Assembly: GCF_950023065.1 (NCBI RefSeq)
Contig: NC_088680.1
Coordinates: forward strand, 16,170,559-16,234,558
Length of the DNA stretch: 64,000 nucleotides
Source: Planococcus citri
Lineage: Eukaryota; Arthropoda; Insecta; Hemiptera; Pseudococcidae
Reading direction: 5' to 3'
In this document: positions 13,587 to 25,100 of the stretch, piece by piece
Numbering within the stretch: position 1 is the stretch's first letter
Layout: each line of letters opens with the position of its first letter
Program-made: the position numbers and the translations under genes
Notes under the pieces: generated by a model
Seen by the model: only the letters and a program-made list of their open reading frames with translations
What the model was told of the DNA's origin: nothing
Databases searched by the model: none

Positions 13587-14319
13587 ATAATGCGACTATG
13601 AAGTATCTAGTGTTCTGTGTACATAATATATAATTTTGTAGATGTTCAAAAGCGAAGCGAAACACTTCTTTTGTAAACATTTGTTATTTATTGTGTGGTG
13701 TTTCTTTTGTATAATAAGATTTTAAACTCAGGATAAGTGAAGAACTTTGATGTAAATATATCGTGTAAACTCGATGTACTTATTCGTTTTAGGCTACTTT
13801 GAGTGGTGCTGGCTGGTGAGTGGTGACTGGTGAGTTTACGTACGAAGTAGTACGAAGGGATGCTGAGAAGCGATAAGCGAATGCTAGACGGATTTAGGAA
13901 TACTGAATCTGAGCTGTGAACGTAATAGTAAGTATTCAAATTCTGAATCAGCTGAACATCGAATGAATGAAATCAAAATTCATCATTTCAAATTTCAATG
14001 ATCAAACAACTCAACTACATAGGTAGATTAGATATCACACCAGACTTCATAATAATCGCTGCCATGAGTGAACAATGTGCCTTTTACTCACCTTAGGTTA
14101 AAACGCAGTATAAAAGTAGCAGCATCTTGAATCTTCTCTGGTATTAAGTCGAATTGAAGAAAATGCAAGAACTCACGATCTAACACGAACACGAAAATGA
14201 AATCGAACAACTTACATCAAACACAAACACAAACACGATGAGTCAGACGATGAGACGAACGAGTACGACGAGTAGCAGATTTCAACTTGAAAAGGGACTA
14301 AAGACTAAAAGGGAAAAGG
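13587..14319. other. ABCH 3' UTR and spacer
   Basis: This follows the ABCH stop codon. I see no clean AATAAA in the first 200 nt; AATAAG occurs near 13,710. The remainder (13,760-14,300) has balanced composition and no open frame with a recognisable domain. An imperfect purine-rich repeat (AAAAGGGA words) is seen around 14,290-14,325. Confidence 0.35.
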
Positions 14320-14960
14320 GAAGGGACCAAGGCTGCCAACCACTTCCCTCAAAAAACATTAGACCTTTTTTAATATAATTTTTTTTTCATTTTTAATATT
14401 TATTTTGGATTGGACATTTTGGGTCAATTTTTTTTTGAATTTGTATTTGACAAAAAAGGGTTTTCATTTTTTGCAATGTTTGCCTGAGAAGTGAGACTAC
14501 AGGGTGCCCAGAAATATCGTGAACCCACTACCCAGTGAATCCCAAAGAAACTAGAAACTTAGAATAAAGTTTATTACTAAAAATATAGGTTGGCAACGTG
14601 AAGTAGATGCATATGATTGGTGGAATGTTATCACCTCAGTCTAACAAGCAATCAATCATGTGCTTTCAGTGTGATCAACTGAAACATTTCACGATATTTC
14701 CGGATATTTCTGATTTTCTAGTCACCCTACTTCTGGCCAGTGGCCTATTAGTAAAAAAAAACAAGACCATTTTGGCATTTTTTTCGCAAAAGAAATGAAA
14801 TTAAAAAATTTTTGGTCATTTGTTGTATAAAAACTAAAAAGTGAGACGTTAGACGTTTTACTGTTTTAGAATATTTTCAATTTTGCCAAATATACATTAT
14901 AATTCTGATTTTTAGCAATTTAGTTAAAAAGGAGTTTAGTTTTTGAAAATTTGAAATTTC
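14320..14960. repeat. Dispersed repeat also present near 44.1-44.65 kb
   Basis: The segment starting GGGACCAAGGCTGCCAACCA is repeated at about 44,124-44,650 with the same order of sub-blocks: AAGGCTGCCAACCACTTCC, a TTGACAAAAAAGG block, GAGAAGTGAGACTA, AAAAACAAGACC and GTGAGACGTTTTACTGTTTT. The copy here carries an extra 230 bp that is absent from the other. This is a mid-length dispersed repeat, not a gene. Confidence 0.65.
14500..14728. mobile_element. Candidate small hAT-like MITE
   Basis: Compared with the homologous repeat near 44.34 kb, about 230 bp is extra. It starts CAGGGTGCCCAGAAATATCG and ends CACCCT, with CGATATTTC words inside the right end, giving imperfect terminal inverted repeats. 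CAGGGTG is a common hAT terminus. I could not find a clean 8-bp target duplication, so the boundaries are approximate. Confidence 0.45.
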
Positions 14961-15012
14961 TACTAATCTACTATACCAGTATACCAAATTAGAGGCAGCA
15001 AGGTCTCAGAAA

Positions 15013-15229
15013 CAGGGATGAGGCCCCAAATGATTTTTTTCGGGTTCCGGGTTTCGGGGCTTGGGCTTTCAATCAAAAATTTATTAGGTCTTGGGCTTGG
15101 ATTGGGGCCCAGGAAATTTTGGTTTTGGGTTTCAGGGCTCAGTGTCCAGGGCTTGAATGAAGTGTTCAGGGCTTTCCGGGGCTTTCCAGGCTTGAAATTG
15201 AGGGGTTCCATGGAAAAGGGGCCTCAGTG
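15013..15229. mobile_element. Candidate short CAGGGAT-headed element with repetitive interior
   Basis: The left end is CAGGGATGAGGCCCC; the right end read inverted is CACTGAGGCCCC. The interior is a degenerate tandem of GGGCTTGGGCTT, GGGTTTCGGG and CCAGGGCTT words, far more GC-rich than the flanks. No 8-bp target duplication is visible (CTCAGAAA against ATTTTTTT). It resembles the other CAGGGAT elements here in layout but not in interior sequence. Confidence 0.4.
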
Positions 15230-16042
15230 ATTTTTTTTGTTTTTTTTTCATTTACAATTTTGAATGTACGAGTAGGTATTAAACATTTTTTAAAATTAAT
15301 TTCACCGTATTCAGTGATATTGAACTGTTCTTCCATGAAAAACAAAAAAACGAATTGGAAATATGTAAGCTTGTAAAAAAATTTCTCAAGTCAGCACGGT
15401 CAAAATGGTTGCCTATCGTGATTTTTGCAGGGATTTGACCCATAATTGAATTATTTTTAGATTACGATGGGAATTTGACCCAACAAAAGCTCAAAATAGG
15501 CGATTTTTGACACGGAGAAACCAATGGCGTGATTATTTTCACGCTATAATGAATATTTCTTGAAGAAATCGACGTTTTAAATTCAAATTCGTCGTTTTTT
15601 TGATACTTTTCATTTTTTACGAGCTTGGAAATTAATTATCTTATGGTGATTAGATCGAAATTGGTTGAGCAAAAGTTCAATTTAATCGAATTAATCAATT
15701 TATCATTCATAATTACCGATTACGTCATAATTTTACTAAAACGATGGAGTAGAGTCGAGTAAAGTTGAAAAAATAAAGAAATGAAAAGTTCTACAATCAC
15801 AATAAGTAATTTACTTTGGTAAAAAAATCAAAAGAAAAAAAATCACAAACAATAAATGAAAAAATAAGTACTTTTAGAATAAGTAAGGAAAAAAATTCAA
15901 ATCAAAACAGAAACACGTCATAATTTTATCTACACTGGTGAAAATAATTGAACACACAAAAAATTAGGTGTAAAATAATTCAAAAAAAATATACACAGTA
16001 TGTCCATAAAACTATACCTACGTACAACATTTTTATACATCA
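15230..16042. other. AT-rich spacer, nothing recognised
   Basis: AT-rich DNA between the candidate element and the tetranucleotide repeat. I see no coding exon. It includes the 3' flank of the minus-strand laminin-G gene, whose stop codon is at 16,122; no confident polyadenylation signal is visible on the minus strand. Confidence 0.35.
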
Positions 16043-16085
<43 letters not shown>

Positions 16086-16089
16086 ATAC
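16043..16089. repeat. (AAAT)n microsatellite
   Basis: Eleven or so uninterrupted AAAT/AATA units, just beyond the 3' end of the minus-strand laminin-G gene. Confidence 0.9.
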
Positions 16090-16121
16090 AAACCTTCGGA
16101 CTATACTTTTCTAAAATACGC

Positions 16122-19100
16122 CTAAGTAGGGCAAATTGCATTATGCATAACGCTTCCGAACGTCGTAAATGAAGAAAAGTTGTAATTTTGTCCGTTTATC
16201 TGCAGATTCCTCATGCATCCGACATACTGGATGTTTGTTTCGATGCCTCTAGCGTTAGATAAATCTGGAGGATATCCACCGACGTACAATGGATTATTGG
16301 TATTGGTTAATTTGATACCATTAGGCTCAGTACCGTATTCGGCTCCGGTTCCATCCACTGACAGGATTACCAAAGCTTTGGATTTCACAGCTGAAAAATA
16401 CGAATGAAAAACGATCATAATCGTGGATCAAAATAATTACATATAACAACGGGTAAATGAAATTATTGAGTTTAACATCGAATTTACGTGCCTTTAATCA
16501 AATGCCAACGGTCGTCGCAGAAGTAATCCGAGGTCTGAGGTTTGAAAATGGTGTAATATGGTCCATTACCGCTGTCCGCCGTAAATTTCACGGCTCCGTT
16601 GATCATTTGCAAAACTAAGAAGAATTTTTTCCCGTGTACGCCCAATAGAACGCCGCTAATGTTACGTGGTTTTATTTCCAAGTTGATCTCGAAGTCTTTG
16701 CCAACTTTGAATTGGTCAACTGTAAAACAATAAATTCATTATTAGATCATTGAATATCATATAAATAGTGCTAAAGAAATATGCATTATTAAGTATGACT
16801 AATTTGGAAAAATTTTGTGCTAAAAATTCAGTCATTACTTTCGGAATTCTTGAAGAATGTGTTTTGCAACTTATCAAAACAGATTGAAATTTTGTAAAAA
16901 ATTCAAATATTTTAACGAAAATGTCTTCCAAGTATTTTTGAAGAATTTCAAGCCCAAAAAGTTGGATCACGATTTACAGAATTTAAAAAAAAAATATGTG
17001 ACCTATCTGTACGGAGAATCGAACAATAACGATAACTCCTGACTAAACAGAATATTAATTTCGTCGTACATACGACAAACAGAATGACAACTTTAATAAA
17101 ATAAAAAAATATTTATTTTATTCGGTCATTGACCCGAGAATGGATCGATGAACCACAACAAAAAAAGACTTGGAGCAAAAGCTCAAACTACTTTACATTA
17201 CGAAGACAAAATCAATATTAAACGCGACAATTTACGAAACATAACGATTACAACAAACAATCGAATACATATTTGATAGCCAACAATTTCAACGAAATTT
17301 CTAACAACTTAACTCGACTAAATAGCCACGTATTTACATTACGCGATTTTACGTAAACGAAATTTATTTTTATTTAAAATAAAAAACAAAAGTTACCGAA
17401 CACTTTTCGATACGTTACGGTTACAAGACCAATTTTGCCAACACCCCACCATAAAAATATTTTCCCTAACACGCGTACCACTTAATAAAACGTAAAACTT
17501 GTTGCTTCTTATCATTACCGGTGTTTGTAAACACTACGATTAAAAATATTTTTACAACAAAATTTTAACTTAAATTCTACTTAAAATCGACTCGAACACA
17601 ATTATTAAACGCGATATAATATTTTACACAAACGTTCAAACACCGTACGGCAGAGTTGGCGCGATTCCAGGAGCTTGAGAATCGGATTCCAAATGGTGTG
17701 ATTCCACAAAATTTTGAGTCCCGATTCCGCTTATCAGATTCGCCAGATATAGGAATCCGAATCCGAATCGTAATTTTCGATTCCGATTCCTTTCGCGACT
17801 CCGTTTCAGATTCCACTCACGACTCATCTTAGGATCCTCTCACGACTCCAACCAGATTCCTCTCACGACTCCAGCCAGATTCCCATCACAACTCCTTAAA
17901 TTTCATAAAAATGAAGCATTGAAGATGAAATGAACATTCTAACAAACATTTATGTAAAATTTTCAACTCACCATGTTATTAGTAAAACAATGATAAATTC
18001 TAAATTCATCATTCAGATTCACTTTCACAACCACTTTTCAGCGCCAACCGGCAAAAATTAGATAAAAGAAATTTGGGCTTTTCTACAATCCGCGGGTTGC
18101 ATACTCTCTGCCTGTACTTATCACTCCTGGTAGGCAAAACATTCCTCTGTGCTATTAAAAATACACGGATTTCGAAGTTTTTATGTAAAAAGTCCAACTT
18201 TTTCGATTGTTCGCGGAAGCTGGTGAACTTGAATGTGGTCTCAAATTAAAGACAGTGAAATTCCCTATCGATTGATGTATAATTTTTATCATTTCGCGTA
18301 AAAATAACGGTTTTATGAATACTTTTATCCACCGTTTCTTCGTAATGTCAACTTTGAACTAAAAATACTCGAAATTTCGATCGAACACATAGGTATTTTA
18401 CTATATCAAAATGTTTGTAATTTTATTCTCTTTAAAATGGGTGCTCGCCCAAAGCTCTACCTTTTACCGTTCAAAAGTTTTCGAAGTTTAAAGTTGCGGA
18501 AACAAGCTTCAAGCGGTAAGTATTGAACTTTGAACTAAAAATACTCGAAATTTTGATCGAACACATAGGTATTTTATTATTGCAAAATGTTCGTTATTTT
18601 ATTCTCTTCAAAATGGTTCTTCACCCAAAGCTCTAGCTTTTACCGTTCAAAAGCTCTCGTAGTTTAAAGTTGCGGAAAGTGGTTAATTCAGTATGTTAAT
18701 CCGTCCGCCATTACTGGCCGTTAGTGTTGAACTGTTGATCACTAACCACTTTCCGCAGCATTAAACTACGAGAGCTTTTGAACGGTAAAAGCTAGAGCTT
18801 TGGGTGAAGAACCATTTTGAAGAGAATAAAATAACGAACATTTTGCAATAATAAAATACCTATGTGTTCGATCAAAATTTCGAGTATTTTTAGTTCAAAG
18901 TTCAATACTTACCGCTTGAACCTTGTTTCCGCAACTTTAAACTTCGAAAACTTTTGAACGGTAAAAGGTAGAGCTTTGGGCGAGCACCCATTTTAAAGAG
19001 AATAAAATTACAAACATTTTGATATAGTAAAATACCTATGTGTTCGATCGAAATTTCGAGTATTTTTAGTTCAAAGTTGACATTACGAAGAAACGGTGGA

Positions 19101-22100
19101 TAAAAGTATTCATAAAACCGTTATTTTTACGCGAAATGATAAAAATTATACATCAATCGATAGGGAATTTCACTGTCTTTAATTTGAGACCACATTCAAG
19201 TTCACCAGCATCCGCGAACAATCGAAAAAGTTGGACTTTTTACATAAAAACTTCGAAATCCGTGTATTTTTAATAGCACAGAGGAATGTTTTGCCTACCA
19301 GGAGTGATAAGAACAGGCAGAGAGTATGCAACCCGCGGATTGTAGAAAAACCCAATTTGAATTTGGGTGATTTCGTTCATTGTGAGAGTCTAGAGAATCG
19401 TAATGAGGAGTCGCGAGAATCGAAATATCGGAGTCGCGAGAATCAAATTCCCGGAATCGCGAATCATATTACATTTGCGATTCCTGCTTGAAAAGAGTCA
19501 GATTTCACATTTTTCGATTCATCTGTCAGGTGAATCGAAAATGGAATCCGATTCCGGAATCGGATTCATGCGATTCTCACGACTCCTTAAAAAAATCGGA
19601 ATCGCGCCATCTCTGCCGTACGGGTAGTGGCTTTCGTTAATAAATCAGCCAGTTGATCTATCGATGAAACTTTTTGTAGATAGATCACATTTTTAAGAAT
19701 TAGATCGCGAATATGGTGATAACTGACATCTATATGTCTGGTACGTTTTGATTCGACCGTATTCGCTACGGCAATCGCTGCGTTAGAATCGCAATACACC
19801 GGAACGGTGTCAATACGAACTTCTAATTCAACGAACAAATTTCGCCAAGCCAGACTTCCTTTCCAGACGTACTTAACGCGACATATTCAGCCTCACACGA
19901 CGAAAGACTCACGCAATTTTGTTTCTTGACTACCCAGTCAATTACATTGCCATAGTGCAATATGAAAATTCCAGACGTTGACTTCCTATCTAAACAATCA
20001 CCAGCGAAATCTGAATCTACGTAAACTCTTACAGAGTGTTTATCGACGAATTCAGGTATTACGTAGGTAAGTTTCACGTTTAACGTACTACGTAAATACC
20101 TTAATATACGCTTGCTGTATTCGAACAGCTCCTTATTTGCCAAGTGCTGGTATCTGCTTAGAAAGTTTACAGCAAAAGCAATATCAGGACGTGTTCCCCT
20201 TGCTATGTAACTTAAACTTCCTAAGAGACCACGCACTTTGGTTTCATAACTTTTATCGAGCTTGAGATTAGTTATCTTCAAGTTCGGTTCGATTGGAGTT
20301 GAGATACTGTTCGAATTAGATAGCCCGTATTCACTAACTAACTGTTCTATGTAAGAATTCTGATGAATTTCTAACTGATTTTTACTATGACTAATTTCCA
20401 TGCCGATAAACTTCTTGCATTGTTCCAGGTCTCTAATTCCAAAACGTTCATTCAGACTCTTAACCAACCACTCGATAAGACGATCATCGCATCCTGTGAT
20501 AAGAAAATCGTCGACGTAGACTACGAACACACACCGAAGCGGATTTTCCGAATCATAGTAAACACATGGATCTACTTTGCTTCTGGAAAAACCCAACGAC
20601 AATAGGTACGAGTTTAGCTTAGCGTTCCAGGACTTCGGACTTGTTTTGAGACCGTATAACGATCTCTTCAAAACGTATACTACTCCTTTCTCTTCGTTAG
20701 TCCCTTTAGGTGGATTGAACATGACATTTCGATTAATGTCACCGTTCAAGAACGCTGTGCTAACATCCAATTGGCGTAATTGCCAACGATTTACTACCGC
20801 AAGATTTAGCATCAATCGAATGATCGGTTGGTTTGGGGTTGGCGCGTATATTTCATCTAACTCGTAAAAATGACTATCTTTAAAACCACGTAAAACCAAT
20901 CGCGCTTTATACTTCACCCCACCATTCGAGTTGATTTTTTTCTTCAAAACCCACTTACTGTCTACCTTCGAGTAATTTTCACCTTTTACGCTACTTTCAG
21001 ATACCGGATACCAAACGTCTTTTACTTTCATCGCCTTTAACTCTTCGTCGATCGCTACCTTCCAGTACTTCGCTTCTGGACCATTCAGAGCTTGTTCGTA
21101 CGATAAATCATCGACGCTAGCCAATGCAAAATCAGCAAAATCGTCGGATCGATCGTCGGTAGCTGAAGTATCAATCATACTACGATCAACGTGAATTTCA
21201 CCGCTACGTTCGGCTTCGCTCAACTCATCTGGGTTTACCCAAGATGAGCACCCAGGAGCTGGCTCCACTGAACTACGTATTTCACTTTGAAACGTAGGTA
21301 CGATCTCTACGTCGCTAACACTAACTGTTACCGATGTTTTTAACAAATGATCGTTGATGATATCGTGTATCTTACGCGTTTCATCAACTTCTACGCAACT
21401 CGAATTTGTGAATTTATTTCGTAAAACATCGTACAATACATAACCTGTCTCTGTAAAACCTAACAACACCATATCTATCGACTTTTCATCGGTTTTCTTT
21501 CTCTTTTCAGGCGGTACCAGAACTCGTGCAACGCTTCCAAACAATCTCACTCTCGATAAATCCGGCTTTCTACGATTCCACAGCTCGTACGGTGACAAAT
21601 CGTTCAAGGCAGAATGCGGTAAACGATTGTACACGTAGTTCGCTGTGTATGCAGCGTAAAGCCAGAATTTATTCGTTAAACCTCCTTCATACAACAGAGC
21701 TCGCATTTTTTCTTGGATGGTTCGAAAGAAACGTTCGACGGTGCCATTATGCTGCTTCTCATACGGCTCACTGTTCTGCATAGATATGCCCTTTTTGTCG
21801 ACAAACTCTTTAAAGGTACCTCCGATAAATTCACTAGCGTTATCGCACCTGATACGCTTTACTTTCGTATTCCACAACGTTTCACTAATATTGACATACT
21901 TTTTTAGGTAGGTACCTACTTCGGCTTTACTTCTCATTCCGAACGTTACTCCCCATCTCGTACAATCATCTACGAAGCCAATCAAATATCGCTCGCCTTC
22001 TAGTCCTTCTGTAATAGGACCCATTACGTCAATATGAACAAGATCGAGCGGGTTCGGATACCTATACCTACTTGAATCGTATGTATGTTTCTTTTGTTTT

Positions 22101-25100
22101 GCTTTACAGCAAATTTGACACTGATTGAAAGGTGGGCAATCACATCCACGTAACTCAGGAATCTTATCTAGTACCGTCTTGCTCGTATGAGCCAACCTAC
22201 GATGCCAGATGTCACCTTCACCTTTCAATTTATTTATCTGTTTTTTATTTTTCAGATTTACATCACTGTCACTGCTCGTACTGGTATTACCTATACCTAC
22301 ACTTGAAACATTCGAGTTTCCAATTCCAGAATCATTACCTATCGTCGCCGAAGCATTACCTACATTTGTCGAGTCACTAACATCATTAGAAATCAACGCA
22401 GATGAATAATCAGAACAAGAGTACAACATAGGAGGTATATTAATCATAAACTGAATCGTATACAATCCATTATCGTTAAGTACTAATCTAGACACTAAAT
22501 TTCCCGCAGGATCGACCAAACGAGGATCTTCGTCGAAGAAGAAACGATAACCGTTCGCTACGATTTTCGACACGGACAGAAGACTAAATGAAAGAGTAGG
22601 TACGAAAAATACTTCATTTAACCAATAGACGTTTCCGTCATCGGCTAAAACTCTCAATCGACCAACTCCTTCTTTCATCAGGGATACTTCCCGATGAGCG
22701 GATTGTAAAGTTTCCTGAACTTTCCTCTCATCGTGCAATATCCCTGGATGCTTCAGAAAATGCGACGTCGCACCACTATCGACGACAAACGTGATGAAAT
22801 CAACGCCTTCGTCGTCGTTTGTCTCAACGTACGCGTTTTCTTCACCGAGATTCAAAGCAGTCGAGTCGCCTAAAAAATAGTTCGACCCGATATTCATGTT
22901 ACGCGATGTACCGAAATTAGATATCGCGACACTGTCTCCAAAACTACTACGACCGAACCTATCTTTCACGAATTCATCTACGATATTACACCTACGACCT
23001 TCATCTAGAAAAATTTTCCTTTTTTTCAGGTGTCGATGAATAAAGACCTAACGCAATAGACGGACGAGGACCTGCCGAACCGGACGAACCTGCAGTACCA
23101 GACGTACCCGACGTACCACTCGACGAACCGTTACCACCGTTATTACGCGACGAATCACCGTTCTGAGGGCAGTTTCGACCGATATGCCCTGTCAGATTGC
23201 AACGATAGCAAACGATACTTCCCCGAGGGTTGGTATCGTTCCTAAAGTTCCCTCCGGCGGATCGACAAGACTTGGCCATATGGCCCCGTTTATGACACTT
23301 ATAACAGGTACGATCCTTGGCTTGAACGAAGCCACTACTACCGCTACGATCACCGTTACCGTTCGACGAATTACCGGACGAGTTCGAATTACTACTACGC
23401 GATTTATTACGATTACGATTACGTTTATTACCGGATTGATTACTATCGGCGGCGGCCATCGCGGACCCAGTACTTGTCGAACCTTTCGAAGTCGAGGAGT
23501 TCTTCGAGGCATCTTCCAAACTCAAAAGCAACGATGAAATTACTTTTGGATTGGGATCTCCAGCTGTAACGTGGACTAATCCTCGAGCAGTCATACGCAC
23601 TGACTCATACCTGGGGGAATTCCCCAAGGCATTGATCAGATACGTATAGATCTCCGAAGGGGTTAACTTCACGTCCAGACTCTCCATATCGTTAACTAAC
23701 GTATAAAATGCCTCTAGGAACTCCTTCGGACTCTTGTACATATCGATGACAATCTTCGAAATACGGGTACGACAGTCGATGATTGCTGCTTGGTTTTCCG
23801 CCTGGTACAAGGAGTTGAGCTCCGTCCAGAATACGTACGGATCCTCTGTCTCCTTGACCAGTCGGAAAACGTTCTCAGCTACGTGCCTAATTAAAATTTC
23901 GAGAGCTTTCGCTTTTTTACGCGGCGATAACGTATTTACTTGAAGGATCGCGGTTTGAAGTCCTTTAGCCGAAAGAATTACTTTGATTTTTCTCTTCCAG
24001 GACACGAAGCCCGTACCGCGAAAGACCATCGACTCCATTACACGATTATCACCGGCACCGAACATACTACCAGACGAACTACTCGAATCGGATTCTACAG
24101 CTACTTCGTCGGACTCGTCGTCGTCGTCGCTACTTTCACTAACGTCGCTCGGATCGTCGGATGGACCAGGAGGTGGAGGAGGTGGAGGACCGGATGACGG
24201 ATTAGACGGAGGAGGAACGGAGTCAACAGGGATCGTTGGATCGTCAGATGTCGAATCACCAAAACCTGCTGAACTTGGACCAGCTTCCGAATCGCCGGAT
24301 GACTCAGATACGTGCTGTAACGTTACTTTACTTTTACCTTTCGACCTCGGTATACTTTGTTCTGGTTTTTCTTTTTCAGAAAAACCACGAAACTCGGCGC
24401 TCGATTTACGCTTATCCGTACTACTTTCTTCGTCGTCTACGTTAACCGCTTTTCCTGACCTCAAATAGGACAGGACTGTCGACATTTACTTCGTCGAACA
24501 CTACACGAACCAATACGCTGAAGCTACACAAGCCAGAAAATTCCACACAGGACGTCGAATTGCGAAACAGAGCTTTCACGAACCACGCTCTACGCTACCA
24601 TGTACGGAGAATCGAACAATAACGATAACTCCTGACTAAACAGAATATTAATTTCGTCGTACATACGACAAACAGAATGACAACTTTAATAAAATAAAAA
24701 AATATTTATTTTATTCGGTCATTGACCCGAGAATGGATCGATGAACCACAACAAAAAAAGACTTGGAGCAAAAGCTCGAACTACTTTACATTACGAAGAC
24801 AAAATCAATATTAAACGCGACAATTTACGAAACATAACGATTACAACAAACAATCGAATACATATTTGATAGCCAACAATTTCAACGAAATTTCTAACAA
24901 CTTAACTCGACTAAATAGCCACGTATTTACATTACGCGATTTTACGTAAACGAAATTTATTTTTATTTAAAATAAAAAACAAAAGTTACCGAACACTTTT
25001 CGATACGTTACGGTTACAAGACCAATTTTGCCAACAAATTTGTACAATTTTTGAGGAATTTTAGGCCCAAAATTATGAGATTTCTGAAAAAAGTGTCACA

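Larger units (their letters stand above)
17008..25036 (-). mobile_element. Copia-type LTR retrotransposon, nearly complete
   Basis: The element lies in reverse orientation in intron 5 of the laminin-G gene. It has two 436-bp LTRs (17,008-17,443 and 24,601-25,036) that I find to differ at one base. Each begins TGTTGG and ends CCGTACA when read on the minus strand. A primer-binding site starting TGGTAGCGTAGAGC abuts the 5' LTR directly, as if primed by a tRNA ending GCTACCA. A G-rich polypurine stretch (GGTGGGG) abuts the 3' LTR. Gag and pol lie between in Copia order: protease, integrase, RT, RNase H. The flanks (CTATC and AATTT) do not form a target duplication. A 1,965-bp hAT-like element interrupts the 3' end of pol. 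Young by LTR identity, but not autonomous as it stands. Confidence 0.92.

Noticed and set aside
16997..17007. Target-site duplication for the Copia element
   Set aside because: The 5 bases on each side (CTATC, AATTT) differ; the nearby shared word GACCTATC belongs to the surrounding degenerate repeat and is not adjacent to both ends.
23192..23537. Long frames on both strands inside Copia gag
   Set aside because: They are shadows of the Asn/Ser-rich gag linker in other frames; no domain and no separate start context.
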